From: JAHJQQ01 sp963737555
GTDB lineage: Bacteria; Pseudomonadota; Gammaproteobacteria; Thiohalobacterales; Thiohalobacteraceae
Length of the DNA: 64,000 nucleotides
Direction: 5' to 3'
NCBI GenBank assembly: GCA_963737555.1
Contig: CAVTTB010000008.1
Span: 372,001-436,000 of the forward strand
A program made the position numbers and the translations under genes. The notes under the pieces are model-generated. The model was not told the DNA's origin. It made no database searches and saw nothing but the letters and a program-made list of their open reading frames with translations. Below, piece by piece: positions 27,956-38,021 of the stretch (the stretch's first letter is position 1; every line of letters starts with the position of its first letter).

Positions 27956-29201
27956 CTATTGCGAACCCAGCGCGTTCGCCGATTGATCCGCCCAGCGTGC
28001 CGAGGCCAGATAGGTGTCGGTCATCTGCGATGGCGCTAAGCGATCGAAGTGCGCACGCAGGAAATCACCTTTTTCGTAGGCGATGACGCAGGTGAGCGCC
28101 TCGCCGTAAGGGCCCTCTTGCTTGAGCAGGGCGTTGCGGATGTCTTCGCTGAACGGCAGGGCTTCGAGAATCTTTTCCAGCGGTGTATCCATCAGCGCTT
28201 CGAGCAGCGAGAACAGACCGACGGTGAAATAGGCCTCGGTGTTCTTCCGTTTGGCGGTCTGCGCGAGCAGTTCGCACATCTTGGCGCGCTGCATGGCTTG
28301 AATCACCAATTCGGCGGGTTTGTTGCCGAGTCCCGCCACTACCAGCAGTGTCACCCAGGTCTTGATGGCCTGGGTGCCGAGATAGACCACGGCTTGGCGA
28401 ATCGAGTCGATTTTGCTGGGCAGCGCGAAGAACGCGGAGTTGATGTAGCGCAGCAGTTTGTAACTGAGCGCAACGTCTTGGCTCGACCAGCTTCTCGATC
28501 TCACGGGTATCGGTGTCGGGGTCTTGCAGCTTGGACAGCAGTTGCAGCACCGCCAGCCGGTTGGGCGGCAGTTGCGTGCCTTGTACGATGTTCGGTTTGG
28601 ACAGGAAATAACCCTGGAAATAGTCGAAGCCGAGCGACTTGCAGTGCTCGAATTCCTCTTGGGTTTCGATCTTCTCGGCGAGCAATTTCACGTTATAGCC
28701 GCGCAGCAGACGCACATGCTCGTTGAGCTGCTCGCGCGACAGCGCCATCAGATCGATCTTCACAAATTCGGCAAGCTCGATCAGCGGTTTCAGATTATCG
28801 TCGTAGACGAAATCGTCCAACGCCATGCTGTAGCCTTGCGCGGCGAGGTTGCGCACGCCAGCGATGACTTCCGCATCGGGGTGGATATCTTCCAGGACTT
28901 CCAGCACGACGCGGTCTTTCGGAAACGGCAGCGGTGCGTTGGAGGTGACGAAGCTGCGGGTGAGATTGATGAATGCGCGCGCGCTGCCGACGATCTGGTC
29001 CAGGCCGATTTCTATGAAGGCGTTGACGATGACCTGCGAGGTCGCCTGATCGCCGTCGAAGGTGCCCGCGCTGTTCTGGGCGCTGCTACGGAACAGTAAT
29101 TCGTAGGCGAATACGTTGAGGTCGCGATCGAAGATGGGCTGACGCCCGATATAGATGTCCTGCATGCTGTCATCCGCCGAAGCCGGGCGATCCCGAGACA
29201 T
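27956..29201 (-). CDS. EAL-HDOD signalling protein (YuxH/CdgJ type), frameshifted
   Basis: About 415 residues. The N-terminal EAL-like domain starts DIYIGRQPIFDRDLNVFAYELLFR, where ELLFR replaces the catalytic EAL motif. Other metal ligands look degenerate, so it probably binds rather than cleaves c-di-GMP. The C-terminal HDOD domain (SYKLLRYINSAFF, AVVYLGTQAIKTWVTLL) is typical of motility regulators. One surplus base near 28484 separates the domains. ATG 29201 has AGGGA nine bases upstream. Homologues modulate type IV pilus and flagellar motility. Pilus retraction genes are in this window, but not adjacent. Confidence 0.88.
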
Positions 29202-29337
29202 GAATCGTTTCCCTGCAGGACTCAGCTTAGCAGGGGCTAGCTGGCGGGGCAGAGTTTCAGTTGGTAGCGGCGCGCCAGCCGATTACATAAGTAGCCCGGC
29301 AGCGCACGGAAGTGTGCAACGCCTTGTAAATTAGACA

Positions 29338-29362
29338 ACAAAAAACCCGGCATTGCCGGGTT
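29338..29362 (-). terminator. Rho-independent terminator after rpmG
   Basis: On the minus strand an 8-base perfect stem (AACCCGGC, loop AAT, GCCGGGTT) is followed by a T-run, 29 bases beyond the rpmG stop. It closes the rpmB-rpmG transcript. Confidence 0.85.
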
Positions 29363-29390
29363 CATTGAATGCGTTCGCCGTAGATCGAGC

Positions 29391-29558
29391 TTACTTGATC
29401 TTGGCTTCTTTATACGCCACATGCTTGCGCACCACCGGATCGTACTTGCGCATTTCGAGCTTGTCCGGCGTCGTGCGCTTGTTCTTGGTGGTGGTATAGA
29501 AATGACCGGTACCGGCGCTCGATACCATCTTAATTTTGTCGCGTGCACCCTTAGCCAT
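29391..29558 (-). CDS. rpmG: 50S ribosomal protein L33
   Basis: 55-residue large-subunit protein: starts MAKGARDKIKMVSSAGTGHF and ends HVAYKEAKIK. The TKNKRTTPDKLEMRKYDP core is standard. The zinc-binding cysteines of the alternative L33 form are absent (Cys-minus type, as in E. coli). It follows rpmB by 8 bases in the conserved rpmB-rpmG pair and is closed by a strong terminator. Confidence 0.97.
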   Translation of the reverse strand: MAKGARDKIKMVSSAGTGHFYTTTKNKRTTPDKLEMRKYDPVVRKHVAYKEAKIK

Positions 29559-29566
29559 AAATCACC

Positions 29567-29803
29567 TCAGACCTGTTCGCCGCGAGTACGGATATCGGCC
29601 AGAACCGTATCAATACCCTTCTTATCGATAATGCGCATGCCTTTGCAGGAAACGCGCAGGCTCACGTAGCGGTTTTCGCTTTCCACCCAGAACCGGTGTT
29701 TATGCAGGTTGGGCAGGAAACGGCGACGCGTCCTGTTGTTGGCGTGGGAGACGTTGTTGCCGCTAATCGGCCGCTTCCCAGTCACTTGGCAGACTCTGGA
29801 CAT
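29567..29803 (-). CDS. rpmB: 50S ribosomal protein L28
   Basis: 78-residue large-subunit protein, full length: MSRVCQVTGKRPISGNNVSH at the start, HANNRTRRRFLPN and RFWVESENRYVSLRVS in the body. First gene of the rpmB-rpmG operon. A good promoter lies ~70 bases upstream at 29874-29902 and AAGGA precedes the start. Confidence 0.98.
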   Translation of the reverse strand: MSRVCQVTGKRPISGNNVSHANNRTRRRFLPNLHKHRFWVESENRYVSLRVSCKGMRIIDKKGIDTVLADIRTRGEQV

Positions 29804-29873
29804 GGCTGCAAATCCTTAAAATCAATCGGGTCGGGTCACCCAGGCCAACGGCCGGGAACCCACAGAGCGGCGC

Positions 29874-29902
29874 ATTATGTCAGATGGTCCAGAGCCAGAC
29901 AA
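29874..29902 (-). promoter_or_regulatory. Sigma-70 promoter of rpmB-rpmG
   Basis: On the minus strand TTGTCT (29902-29897) and CATAAT (29879-29874) are separated by exactly 17 bases, about 70 bases before the rpmB start. Confidence 0.7.
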
Positions 29903-29920
29903 GCGGATCAGGACAAGTTG

Positions 29921-30595
29921 CTATAGCAAGCCACGTTCGGCGAATGACACGGGCTCGCCGTCGCCGATGACCAGGTGATCCAGCACCCGGATATCCACCA
30001 ATCCCAGCGCTTCGCGCAGCCGCCGGGTCAGGTGCAGATCGGCCTGGCTGGGCTCAGAGATCCCGGAGGGGTGATTGTGGGCCAGGATGACGGCGGCGGC
30101 ATTGTGGCCCAGCGCGGCCTTGACCACCTCGCGGGGATGGACGCTGGCGCCATCGATCGTGCCGCGGAACAAGGCCTCGTATTCGATGACGCGGTGACGG
30201 TTGTCCAGGAACAGGCAGGCGAATACCTCGTGCGGATAGCCGCGCAACTGCGCCTGGAGGAAGCGCCGGGTCGCCTCCGGATTGGTCAGCGCGCTGCCAC
30301 GCTGGAGGTCGGCGAGCAGGTAGCGCCGCCCGAGTTCCAGCGCGGCAAGCAACAAGGCGGTGGTGGCGGTGCCCAGGCCGCGGCAGGTTTTGAGCCGTGC
30401 CGGCGGCAGATCCAGGCAGGCGCGCAAGCCGCCGTGCTGATCGAGAAGATCGCGGCCCAGTTCGATGGCGTTGCGGCCGGCGGTGCCGGTGCGTAGAAAG
30501 ATGGCGAGCAGTTCGGCGTCGGACAGGCTTTCCGGGCCGCGTTGCAGGAGCTTTTCCCGCGGCCGTTCGGCCGCCGGCCAATGGCGGATGGACAT
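29921..30595 (-). CDS. radC: RadC-family JAB/JAMM domain protein
   Basis: 224-residue protein with an N-terminal helix-hairpin-helix region and a C-terminal JAMM metalloprotease-like domain carrying HNHPSGISEPSQAD (metal ligands His, His, Asp) and an upstream Glu in VVKAAL. Despite the name, a direct repair role is not established for the family. ATG 30595 (MSIRHWPAAERPREKLL) has GGAGG seven bases upstream. It is divergent from coaBC, as in related gammaproteobacteria. Confidence 0.95.
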   Translation of the reverse strand: MSIRHWPAAERPREKLLQRGPESLSDAELLAIFLRTGTAGRNAIELGRDLLDQHGGLRACLDLPPARLKTCRGLGTATTALLLAALELGRRYLLADLQRGSALTNPEATRRFLQAQLRGYPHEVFACLFLDNRHRVIEYEALFRGTIDGASVHPREVVKAALGHNAAAVILAHNHPSGISEPSQADLHLTRRLREALGLVDIRVLDHLVIGDGEPVSFAERGLL

Positions 30596-30804
30596 AAGAC
30601 AACCTCCATGTTGTCGTGGCGCAATATTTGCCTGTTGATTTACGCATGAATGCGGCGGCACTACCAGTATCATCCGCATGTAGAGGCGGTTGTCGACCAC
30701 GAACGATCGCGGTCGAAGACTGCTCTTGAGGCGGTGACCACTATGAATGGATTCGCTGCGGTGCCCGATATAACCCTGCCGACATATAAGGTAAACTTCT
30801 GAGC

Positions 30805-32059
30805 ATGCTTGAGCTTTCCAATAAACGCATCCTGCTCGGTGTGTCCGGTGGGATCGCTGCCTACAAGAGTGCGGAGCTGGTGCGTCGCCTGCGCGAGGCC
30901 GGAGCCGAGGTGCGCGTGGTGATGACCGCTGGCGCGACTCAATTCATAACGCCACTGACCTTGCAGGCCCTCTCCGGCCAGACCGTACGCACCGAGCTGT
31001 TCGATGCCCAGGCCGAAGCGGCGATGGGCCATATCGAGTTGGCGCGCTGGGCCGATGCCGTGCTGATCGCGCCGGCCAGCGCCAACACCCTGGCGCGTCT
31101 GGCCCAGGGGCTCGCCGATGACCTGCTGTCGACTCTGTGCCTGGCGACGCGCGCGCCGCTGCTGGTGGCGCCGGCCATGAATCACGTCATGTGGGAACAT
31201 CCCGCCACTCAGGCGAACATGACGACGCTACGCGAACGCGGTGTGCATATCTGCGGTCCGGGTGTCGGCAGCCAGGCCTGTGGCGAAAGCGGTCCCGGCC
31301 GCATGCTGGAACCCGCCGAATTGATCGTGGAACTCGCGCAACTGTTCAACGTCGGCGCACTCGCCGGACTGCGCGTACTCATGACGGCGGGACCCACCCG
31401 CGAAGCCATCGATCCGGTGCGCTTCATCAGCAACCGCAGTTCCGGAAAGATGGGCTATGCCATCGCCGCCGCGGCGGCCGAGGCCGGTGCGCGCGTGGTA
31501 TTAGTGAGCGGTCCGGTGGCGCTGCCGCCGCCAGAGCGTGTTGAATGCATCTATGTCGAGAGCGCCAGCGACATGCAGGCCGCGGTAATGGCGCGCGTGC
31601 ATGACTGCGATATTTTCATCGGCACGGCGGCCGTTGCCGATTACCGCCCTCAGGCCGTCGCCGAACACAAATTGAAAAAACACACCGCCGCGCTGCATCT
31701 GGATCTCGAACGAACCACCGACATTCTCGCCGCCGTCGCGGCCTTGCATCCCGCACCGTTCACTGTCGGCTTTGCCGCCGAGACCGAGCGGCTGGCTGAA
31801 CACGCGCGCAGCAAGCGCATGGCCAAATCGCTGGACATGATCGCCGCCAATTGGGTGAACGTGCCCGGTCAGGGATTCGCGGTGGACGACAATGCCCTGA
31901 CCTTATATTGGGAAGGTGGCGAGTGTCGAATTGCCGCGCGCCGCCAAAGCGCAACTCGCGCGGTCGCTGATCGCGCAGATCGCGGCACGCTATTTCGCTA
32001 AACAACAACACCGTCATCCACACCGAGATACGCAACAACATGCAGACGATTCAGCTTAA
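30805..32059 (+). CDS. coaBC: Bifunctional PPC decarboxylase/phosphopantothenate-cysteine ligase, frameshifted at the 3' end
   Basis: Two steps of coenzyme A synthesis. The N-terminal CoaC flavoprotein has GVSGGIAAYK, the substrate clamp APAMNHVMW, and the active-site ACGESGPGRM cysteine. The CoaB half has AGPTREAIDPVRFISNRSSGKMG and TAAVADYRP. The frame breaks near 31924. After it, the correct continuation is VELPRAAKAQLARSLIAQIAARY in the other frame, ending at 32059 and overlapping dut by 20 bases. Uncorrected, the frame ends at 32001 with an atypical tail. CoaBC is essential, so error is likely. Confidence 0.94.
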
Positions 32060-32495
32060 GATCCTCGACCCGCGCATCGGCACCGAATTTCCGTTTCCCG
32101 ATTACGCCACGGCCGGTTCCGCCGGCATGGATCTGCGCGCCTGCGTCGATGCGCCGCTGGTGTTGGCACCGGGCGCGGCGGAACTCATTCCCACCGGCAT
32201 GGCGATTCATATCGAAGATCCGGGACTCGCTGCCGTGTTGTTGCCGCGTTCGGGTTTGGGACACAAACACGGTGTCGTGCTCGGCAATCTGGTCGGTCTG
32301 ATCGACTCGGATTATCAAGGTCAGCTGTTGGTTTCGTGCTGGAACCGGGGTCGGGACTCCTTTACCATCCAGCCGGGTGAGCGCATCGCGCAGATGATCA
32401 TCGTGCCGGTGGTACGGGCGCACTTCGAAGTGGTGAACGAATTCACGGCCAGTCAACGCGGCGCCGGTGGATTCGGGCACACGGGACGAGCATAA
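32040..32495 (+). CDS. dut: dUTP diphosphatase
   Basis: Homotrimeric dUTPase, 151 residues, full length. All five motifs are visible: AGSAGMDLRA, PRSGLGHKHG, NLVGLIDSDYQG, GERIAQM, and C-terminal RGAGGFGHTG. It makes dUMP for dTMP synthesis and keeps uracil out of DNA. The start overlaps the frame-restored coaBC end by 20 bases, fitting the conserved coaBC-dut pair. Confidence 0.98.
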   Translation: MQTIQLKILDPRIGTEFPFPDYATAGSAGMDLRACVDAPLVLAPGAAELIPTGMAIHIEDPGLAAVLLPRSGLGHKHGVVLGNLVGLIDSDYQGQLLVSCWNRGRDSFTIQPGERIAQMIIVPVVRAHFEVVNEFTASQRGAGGFGHTGRA

Positions 32496-32516
32496 CCAGG
32501 GGAAGAAGGGCGCTCC

Positions 32517-35073
32517 ATGGCATTCAAGCTGCAGTTACCCAAGCTCAAAAAGAAACGCACTCCGGCGGTCAAGGAAGCGAAGGCCTCACCCAACAGCGGG
32601 GGGCGGCTGAGCCTGTTCCATCTCGGGGGGTTGATTTTTCTGTTGGCCGCCGCATTGATCGCGGGGATCGCATTTTTTTTCCAGCAGGATGCAACACGTC
32701 AGTCCGCCGAGAGCTGGCAGCAAGAAATCGCCCTCACGGCCGAGAATCTGGCCGATCGTATTGCCACGCAACTGGCCCAGCATGCCGCCAAGATGGATCT
32801 GGTGACACGCGATGCGCAATTGGTTGAATTGGTCACTCAGAACGATCCCGAACAGTTGCGCCAGCGCGAGGCCGAACTGGCCTATCTGTTCCCGGATTCG
32901 GTGCGGGTGCGCATCCTGCCGCCGGGACTGACCGAAGTCGACATGAGCGCGACACCGCCGCTGAGTTATGCGGCGCTGGACATGTTGCGTCTGTCCGAGA
33001 CCACCGAGGCACCGCCGCCGGCAGAGGTGCATCTGTTCGGTACGCCACAACAGCACATCAATCTGGTGCGGCGTATTCTCAGCACCGGTGGCCGGCGCAT
33101 CATCGGCCATCTGATGGTGAGTTTGCCGCTGCCGATTGATCCAAGAGGCGATCGAGACCTCGAAGCTGTCGCGCGGCTATGGTGAAGTCTGGCAGGTGGC
33201 CGGCAAGGGCGAGCCGGTGGTGTTGGCCCGGCGAGGTAGTCAGTCCTTGCGCACAGGTAAGCCGGCGGTGACCCTCGATATTCCCGGCGCCCGCTGGCAG
33301 GTCGCCTATTGGAGCGAGGGAGGTGGTTTCACCGCTTCGTCCGAGGGCTTATGGGCGATTGCCGGCAGTGGTATTGCGGTGTTAGGGCTGCTGCTGCTGT
33401 TGATCCTGCGTTCGTTCGGCCGTGCCATGCAGCAGGATCAGACCCTGCTGCTGGGCGCGATTCGTGATGCGCGCAATGGTCGGCTGCAAACTGAGTATGC
33501 CCTGCAGATCAAAGAATGCGCCGGCACCATCAATGGTATCCGGCAAATATTTCTGGATGAGGGCGCTGCATCCCCGGCGCCCGCGGTGCGTGTCACGAAC
33601 CGCGAGGCCGCCGTCGCGGTTCGGACTTCGCCGGCGCCGACGCCGGTCGATAAATTCGCCAATGTCGGATTGGATCTGGGCAACATCGGTGTGGCGGGTG
33701 TCCAAATCGACCCATCTATTTTCCGTGCCTACGATATTCGCGGCGTGGTGAATAAGAGTCTCACGCCGGAGGCCGTCTACGAGATTGGTCGTGCCATTGG
33801 TTCCGAAGCACGCGCCCGCGGTGAGCAAGCGGTCATCGTCGCGCGCGACGGACGCTTGTCCGGACCTGATTTGCAGGACGCCTTGGTGCGTGGACTGCGC
33901 GCGGTCGGCGTGCATGTCAAAGACATCGGTCAGGTGCCGACGCCGGTGCTGTATTACGCGGCCGCGACGCTGGATACCCGTTCCGGCGTGATGCTTACCG
34001 GCAGTCACAACCCACCCGAATATAACGGCATGAAGATCGTGCTGGCCGGCGAGACCTTGAGCGGTAGCGCGATTCAACGCTTGCGCGAACGCATTGAGAA
34101 CGGCGAGTTCGATCACGGCGACGGCCAGTACGAGAAGGTGCAGATCGTCGATGCGTATAGCGAGCGCGTGCGCAAGGATATCCAACTGGCCAAGCCGATG
34201 AAGGTGGTGGTCGATTGTGGCAACGGTGTCGCCGGCGCGTTGGTGCCGCAACTGCTGGAAAACTTGGGTTGTCGGGTGATCCCGTTGTATTGCGAGGTCG
34301 ACGGAAAGTTTCCGCATCACCATCCCGACCCGAGCAAACCGGAAAATCTCGCCGATCTCATCCGCGCGGTGCGCGAGCAGGGTGCGGATCTTGGTCTGGC
34401 CTTCGACGGTGACGGTGACCGACTCGGTGTGGTCGGTTCCGAGGGCGAGATCCTCTGGCCCGATCGCTTACTGATGCTGTTCGCCATGGATATCCTCGGC
34501 CGCAATCCCGGTGCCGAAGTTATCTATGATGTGAAATCCTCGCGGCATCTGGCGCAGATCGTGCGCGACTTCGGTGGCAGTCCGGAGATGTGGAAGAGCG
34601 GCCACTCGTTCATCAAGGCGCGGATGAAGGAGACCAATGCGTTACTGGCCGGCGAGATGAGCGGGCATATTTTCATCAAGGAACGCTGGTACGGTTTCGA
34701 CGATGCCCTGTACGCGGCCGCGCGCCTGCTGGAGATTCTGTCCAACGATCACCGTTCGTCGCACAAGATATTCGCGGCCCTGCCCGATGGCGTCAATACA
34801 CCTGAACTCACGCTCTCCATGCAGGAAGGCGAGCCGCAGAAATTTATGGCGGACTTCATGGGCAAGGCGCAGTTTGCCGACGCCGAGATCATCACCATCG
34901 ATGGCCTGCGCGCGGATTTCGCGGATGGCTGGGGTTTGGTGCGCGCCTCGAATACCACGCCCAGTCTGGTGATGCGTTTCGAGGGCGATAGTCAGGCGGC
35001 CTTTGAGCGCATTCAGTCATTGTTCCGTCAGGCGATGCTGGCTGCGAGCCCAAATCTCAAGCTGCCGTTCTGA
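32517..35073 (+). CDS. algC: AlgC-type phosphomannomutase/phosphoglucomutase with membrane N-terminus, frameshifted
   Basis: About 850 residues. The C-terminal ~460 residues are an alpha-D-phosphohexomutase with phosphoserine loop TGSHNPPEYNGMK, metal loop DGDGDR, sugar loop GEMSGH and phosphate site RASNTTP. It interconverts mannose/glucose 6- and 1-phosphates for polysaccharide synthesis. A long N-terminal part has two membrane helices (~35-55 and ~275-295) around a periplasmic sensor-like region, as in the long AlgC form of Pseudomonas. One surplus base near 33135 breaks the periplasmic part (LPLP/LIQEAIE). dut is 21 bases upstream and argB follows. Confidence 0.93.
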
Positions 35074-35080
35074 GCGCGTC

Positions 35081-35196
35081 AGCCACGGAAAGCGACGGCG
35101 CCACGGAAATCACGGAAGCCACGGACAATACTTTATTAATGGGTTTCGTGGCCAATACTCGTCCGTGCCTTCCGTGTTTTCCGTGGCCAAGATTCT
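35081..35196. repeat. CCACGGA-type inverted repeat, copy 1
   Basis: A purine-rich left arm (AGCCACGGAA ... AGCCACGGAC) and a right arm ending TTTTCCGTGGCCAAG form an imperfect palindrome around ~35 bases between algC and argB. Same family as the perfect copy at 37881-38004. Confidence 0.75.
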
Positions 35197-35230
35197 TTAA
35201 GAACCTAATACCTCATGGAATGGTTTTACT

Positions 35231-36124
35231 ATGGCACTGACCGCAGAATCCGCCCACAACGTTGCCGTCGTGCTCAGCGAGGCGATGCCTTATATCCAAC
35301 GTTTCCAGGGCAAGACCATTGTCATCAAATACGGTGGCAATGCCATGGTCGACGAGCAGCTCAAGCAGGGCTTCGCGCGCGACATCGTGCTGATGAAATT
35401 GGTCGGTATCAATCCGGTCGTGGTGCATGGCGGTGGACCGCAGATTGGCGACTTGCTGAAAAAACTCGGTAAAGAATCGACCTTCGTCGCTGGCATGCGC
35501 GTCACCGATGCCGAGACCATGGATGTGGTGGAGATGGTGCTCGGCGGTCTGGTGAACAAGGAAATCGTCAATCTCATCAACCGTCACGGCGGGCGCGCCG
35601 TGGGCCTGACCGGCAAGGACGGTGATTTGATCCGCGCGCGCAAGATGACGTTGACGCGCGAACTGCCGGAATTGAAGGCGCCGGAGATCATCGACCTCGG
35701 TCATGTCGGCGAAGTCGCCAGCATCGACGCGGCGGTGGTCGATATGTTGGTGCACGGTGACTTCATCCCGGTGATCGCGCCGATCGGTGTCGGCAGCGAC
35801 GGGATGTCCTACAACATCAATGCCGATCTGGTGGCCGGTAAGATTGCCGAGGTGTTGAAGGCGGAGAAACTGATGTTACTGACCAACGCCGCCGGTCTGC
35901 TCGATGGCAGCGGAAAACTGATTTCGGGCGTCACGGCGCGGCAGGTCGATGAGATGATCGCCGACGGCACCATCCACGGCGGCATGTTGCCCAAGATCGG
36001 CTGTGCGCTGGATGCGGTGAAAGGCGGCGTGCGCGCCGCGCACATTATCGACGGCCGCGTCGAACATGCCGTGTTGGTGGAACTGTTTACCGATGAAGGC
36101 TTGGGTACTTTGATCCGCGCCTGA
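35231..36124 (+). CDS. argB: Acetylglutamate kinase
   Basis: Second step of arginine synthesis: phosphorylates N-acetylglutamate. 297 residues, full length. KYGGNAM at the ATP site, VHGGGPQIG for the acetylglutamate site, GLTGKDG, and LTNAAGLLDG are standard. The N-terminal extension (~25 residues before TIVIKYGG) is the type linked to hexameric, arginine-inhibited NAGK. It follows algC, separated by a repeat. Confidence 0.97.
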   Translation: MALTAESAHNVAVVLSEAMPYIQRFQGKTIVIKYGGNAMVDEQLKQGFARDIVLMKLVGINPVVVHGGGPQIGDLLKKLGKESTFVAGMRVTDAETMDVVEMVLGGLVNKEIVNLINRHGGRAVGLTGKDGDLIRARKMTLTRELPELKAPEIIDLGHVGEVASIDAAVVDMLVHGDFIPVIAPIGVGSDGMSYNINADLVAGKIAEVLKAEKLMLLTNAAGLLDGSGKLISGVTARQVDEMIADGTIHGGMLPKIGCALDAVKGGVRAAHIIDGRVEHAVLVELFTDEGLGTLIRA

Positions 36125-36186
36125 AATTGGCGGGCATTTGCTATTCTGATTCGAATAGCGCTTAACTCAAGCCGATCTCTATTCAA

Positions 36187-36232
36187 TGTAGGGTGGGTTA
36201 CGGCGCAAACAACGCGCCTCACCCACCCTACA
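36187..36232. repeat. Palindrome TGTAGGGTGGGT family
   Basis: Perfect 12-base arms TGTAGGGTGGGT (36187-36198) and complement (36221-36232), with an inner GGCGC/GCGCC pair. Lies between convergent argB and the DUF4124 gene. Same family as 13163-13246. Confidence 0.85.
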
Positions 36233-36255
36233 TTTGAGCTTGAGCAAGCGCCGTT

Positions 36256-36960
36256 CTATTCTGACTCTTCCGGACGAACCGCCTTCAATTCACGGAAGCG
36301 GAGGATGTCGGCCTCGAACTGGGTACGCATATCCTCCTGCTCGCGGCGTTTGCTGGCGATGTAGTCCAGATGGCGCTGGATCTGCCCGCGGGTACCGAGG
36401 ATTTCCTCATGCAGGGTTTCCGGGATGGGTTTGCCAGAACGCTCTAGCTCGGCCGCCTCGTGCGTCCGTTGCGACAAACTGATTTCGAGCTTCTCGATGC
36501 GCTCACGGGTGGCGCGCAGTTGAGCGTCGATGGCCGCGATTTTGCCATCGCGGGTCATCACCATGTCGTCCTCGGTGGAGAAAGTCGCCAGCAGCATGCG
36601 GTCGTGCGATGCCCGATCGGCGGCGATGCGTTCCTGCTCCTTACGTTCCGCGGCGAGACGTTCTTCCTCGGCGATCTGCTCCGGAGTCTTAGCCGCCTCA
36701 AGCGTCTTCATTTCGACGCCTTGTTCGTTGAGCACTTTGCGTTCCTGCCGGGCATATTCAGGTGGCACATGGTCGCCGTAATGTACTTTGCCGGTTTCAT
36801 CCGTCCACTTGAAAAGATTCGGCGCGACTTGGCTGGAGGATCCCTTCGATTTTGCGGCCGGTTTGTCGGCCGCGGCCGCGACGTTGAACAGGCTGCCGAG
36901 CGCGATGGCGAGCAGTGTGTGCAACAGCAGGGTACGGGCGAGCGGTGAAGTCGGCTTCAT
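36256..36960 (-). CDS. DUF4124 periplasmic protein with coiled coil
   Basis: 234 residues. Signal peptide (~1-30, ends AAAADK), then a DUF4124 domain (LFKWTDETGKVHYGDHVPPEY, residues ~48-70), then a long charged coiled coil (EEERLAAERKEQERIAADRA to the C-terminus). DUF4124 proteins are common exported gammaproteobacterial proteins of unknown role. Single gene, divergent from the TSUP transporter. Confidence 0.88.
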   Translation of the reverse strand: MKPTSPLARTLLLHTLLAIALGSLFNVAAAADKPAAKSKGSSSQVAPNLFKWTDETGKVHYGDHVPPEYARQERKVLNEQGVEMKTLEAAKTPEQIAEEERLAAERKEQERIAADRASHDRMLLATFSTEDDMVMTRDGKIAAIDAQLRATRERIEKLEISLSQRTHEAAELERSGKPIPETLHEEILGTRGQIQRHLDYIASKRREQEDMRTQFEADILRFRELKAVRPEESE

Positions 36961-37107
36961 ACGTACGTTATCCTTTGAAACAAATTCGTGATTATGGGTT
37001 TATGCAGAAGCGTCGGGCGCTGTTCATCGTGCGCCACCTGCGGGATGATGATATCCATTGTAGCGCCCGCGTTGATTCTGCAAACACTGCAACCTGGAAC
37101 TTTCCGG

Positions 37108-37863
37108 ATGAACGGTCTCGAGCATCTTATCCTGTTCATAGTGTCGTTGGCAGCCAACTTGTTATCGGCCTTCTCCGGCGGTGGCGCGGGTCTGTTGCAG
37201 CTGCCGGTATTGCTGTTCCTGGGATTGCCGTTCGCCGTCGCGCTGGCCACCCACAAGGTGGCGAGTGTTGCCCTGGGTATCGGCGCCACGCTACGGCATC
37301 TTAAGGAAGAGCCGCTCGATCGCGGCTTTGCCCTGCTGATTCTGGCGGCCGGTTTGCCGGGCGTGCTGATCGGCGCCAACGTGATTTTGCAGGTGCCGGA
37401 TCGCGCGGCGCGGATCGCGCTGGGTGTGTTGACGCTGGGACTGGGCGTGTACTCCTGGCTCAATCCGGGCCTGGGCCTGGCCGCGCAGCGCTTGCACCGT
37501 GACCGCTTTGGCCAGTGGATCGGCGCCGCCGTACTGTTCGCCATCGGCATACTCAACGGCTCACTGACCTCGGGCACCGGCCTGTTCGTGACGCTGTGGC
37601 TGGTACGCTGGTTCGGCCTGGATTACCGCCGTGCCGTGGCCTACACGCTGGTGCTGGTGGGCCTGTTCTGGAATGGCACCGGCGCGTTGATGCTCGGATA
37701 TCTGAGCAATGTCCGCTGGGACTGGTTGCCGGCACTGCTGGTGGGCTCGTTCGTGGGCGGTTATCTCGGCGCGCATCTCGCCATCGTCAAAGGCAACAAG
37801 CTGATCAAACGCGGCTTCGAGATTCTGACGGTGTTGGTGGGTGCCAAGCTGATTTTGGGGTGA
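37108..37863 (+). CDS. TauE/SafE (TSUP) membrane transporter
   Basis: 251-residue permease with about eight membrane helices in two repeats (LSAFSGGGAGLLQLPVLL and LNGSLTSGTGLFVTLWLV). TSUP proteins export sulfite, sulfoacetate or other anions; the substrate here is unknown. ATG 37108 (MNGLEHLILFIV) opens the first helix; the open frame upstream would add ~40 implausible residues. Downstream is a repeat, then convergent pyrE. Confidence 0.88.
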   Translation: MNGLEHLILFIVSLAANLLSAFSGGGAGLLQLPVLLFLGLPFAVALATHKVASVALGIGATLRHLKEEPLDRGFALLILAAGLPGVLIGANVILQVPDRAARIALGVLTLGLGVYSWLNPGLGLAAQRLHRDRFGQWIGAAVLFAIGILNGSLTSGTGLFVTLWLVRWFGLDYRRAVAYTLVLVGLFWNGTGALMLGYLSNVRWDWLPALLVGSFVGGYLGAHLAIVKGNKLIKRGFEILTVLVGAKLILG

Positions 37864-37880
37864 AGAAGAAAAGCATTTTT

Positions 37881-38004
37881 TAGCCACGGACTACACGGAA
37901 AACACGGACAAGTCTTTACCACTAAATCCCGTTTGCCAATGGAATTCATGTTAGCGGTTTTGCGGCAAATGATTTGTCCGTGTTTTCCGTGTAGTCCGTG
38001 GCTA
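37881..38004. repeat. CCACGGA-type inverted repeat, copy 2 (29-base perfect arms)
   Basis: Arms at 37881-37909 (TAGCCACGGACTACACGG...) and 37976-38004 are perfect complements over 29 bases with a 66-base core. It lies between the convergent TSUP and pyrE genes. Confidence 0.9.
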
Positions 38005-38021
38005 AAGAAAGTGCCTCCCGC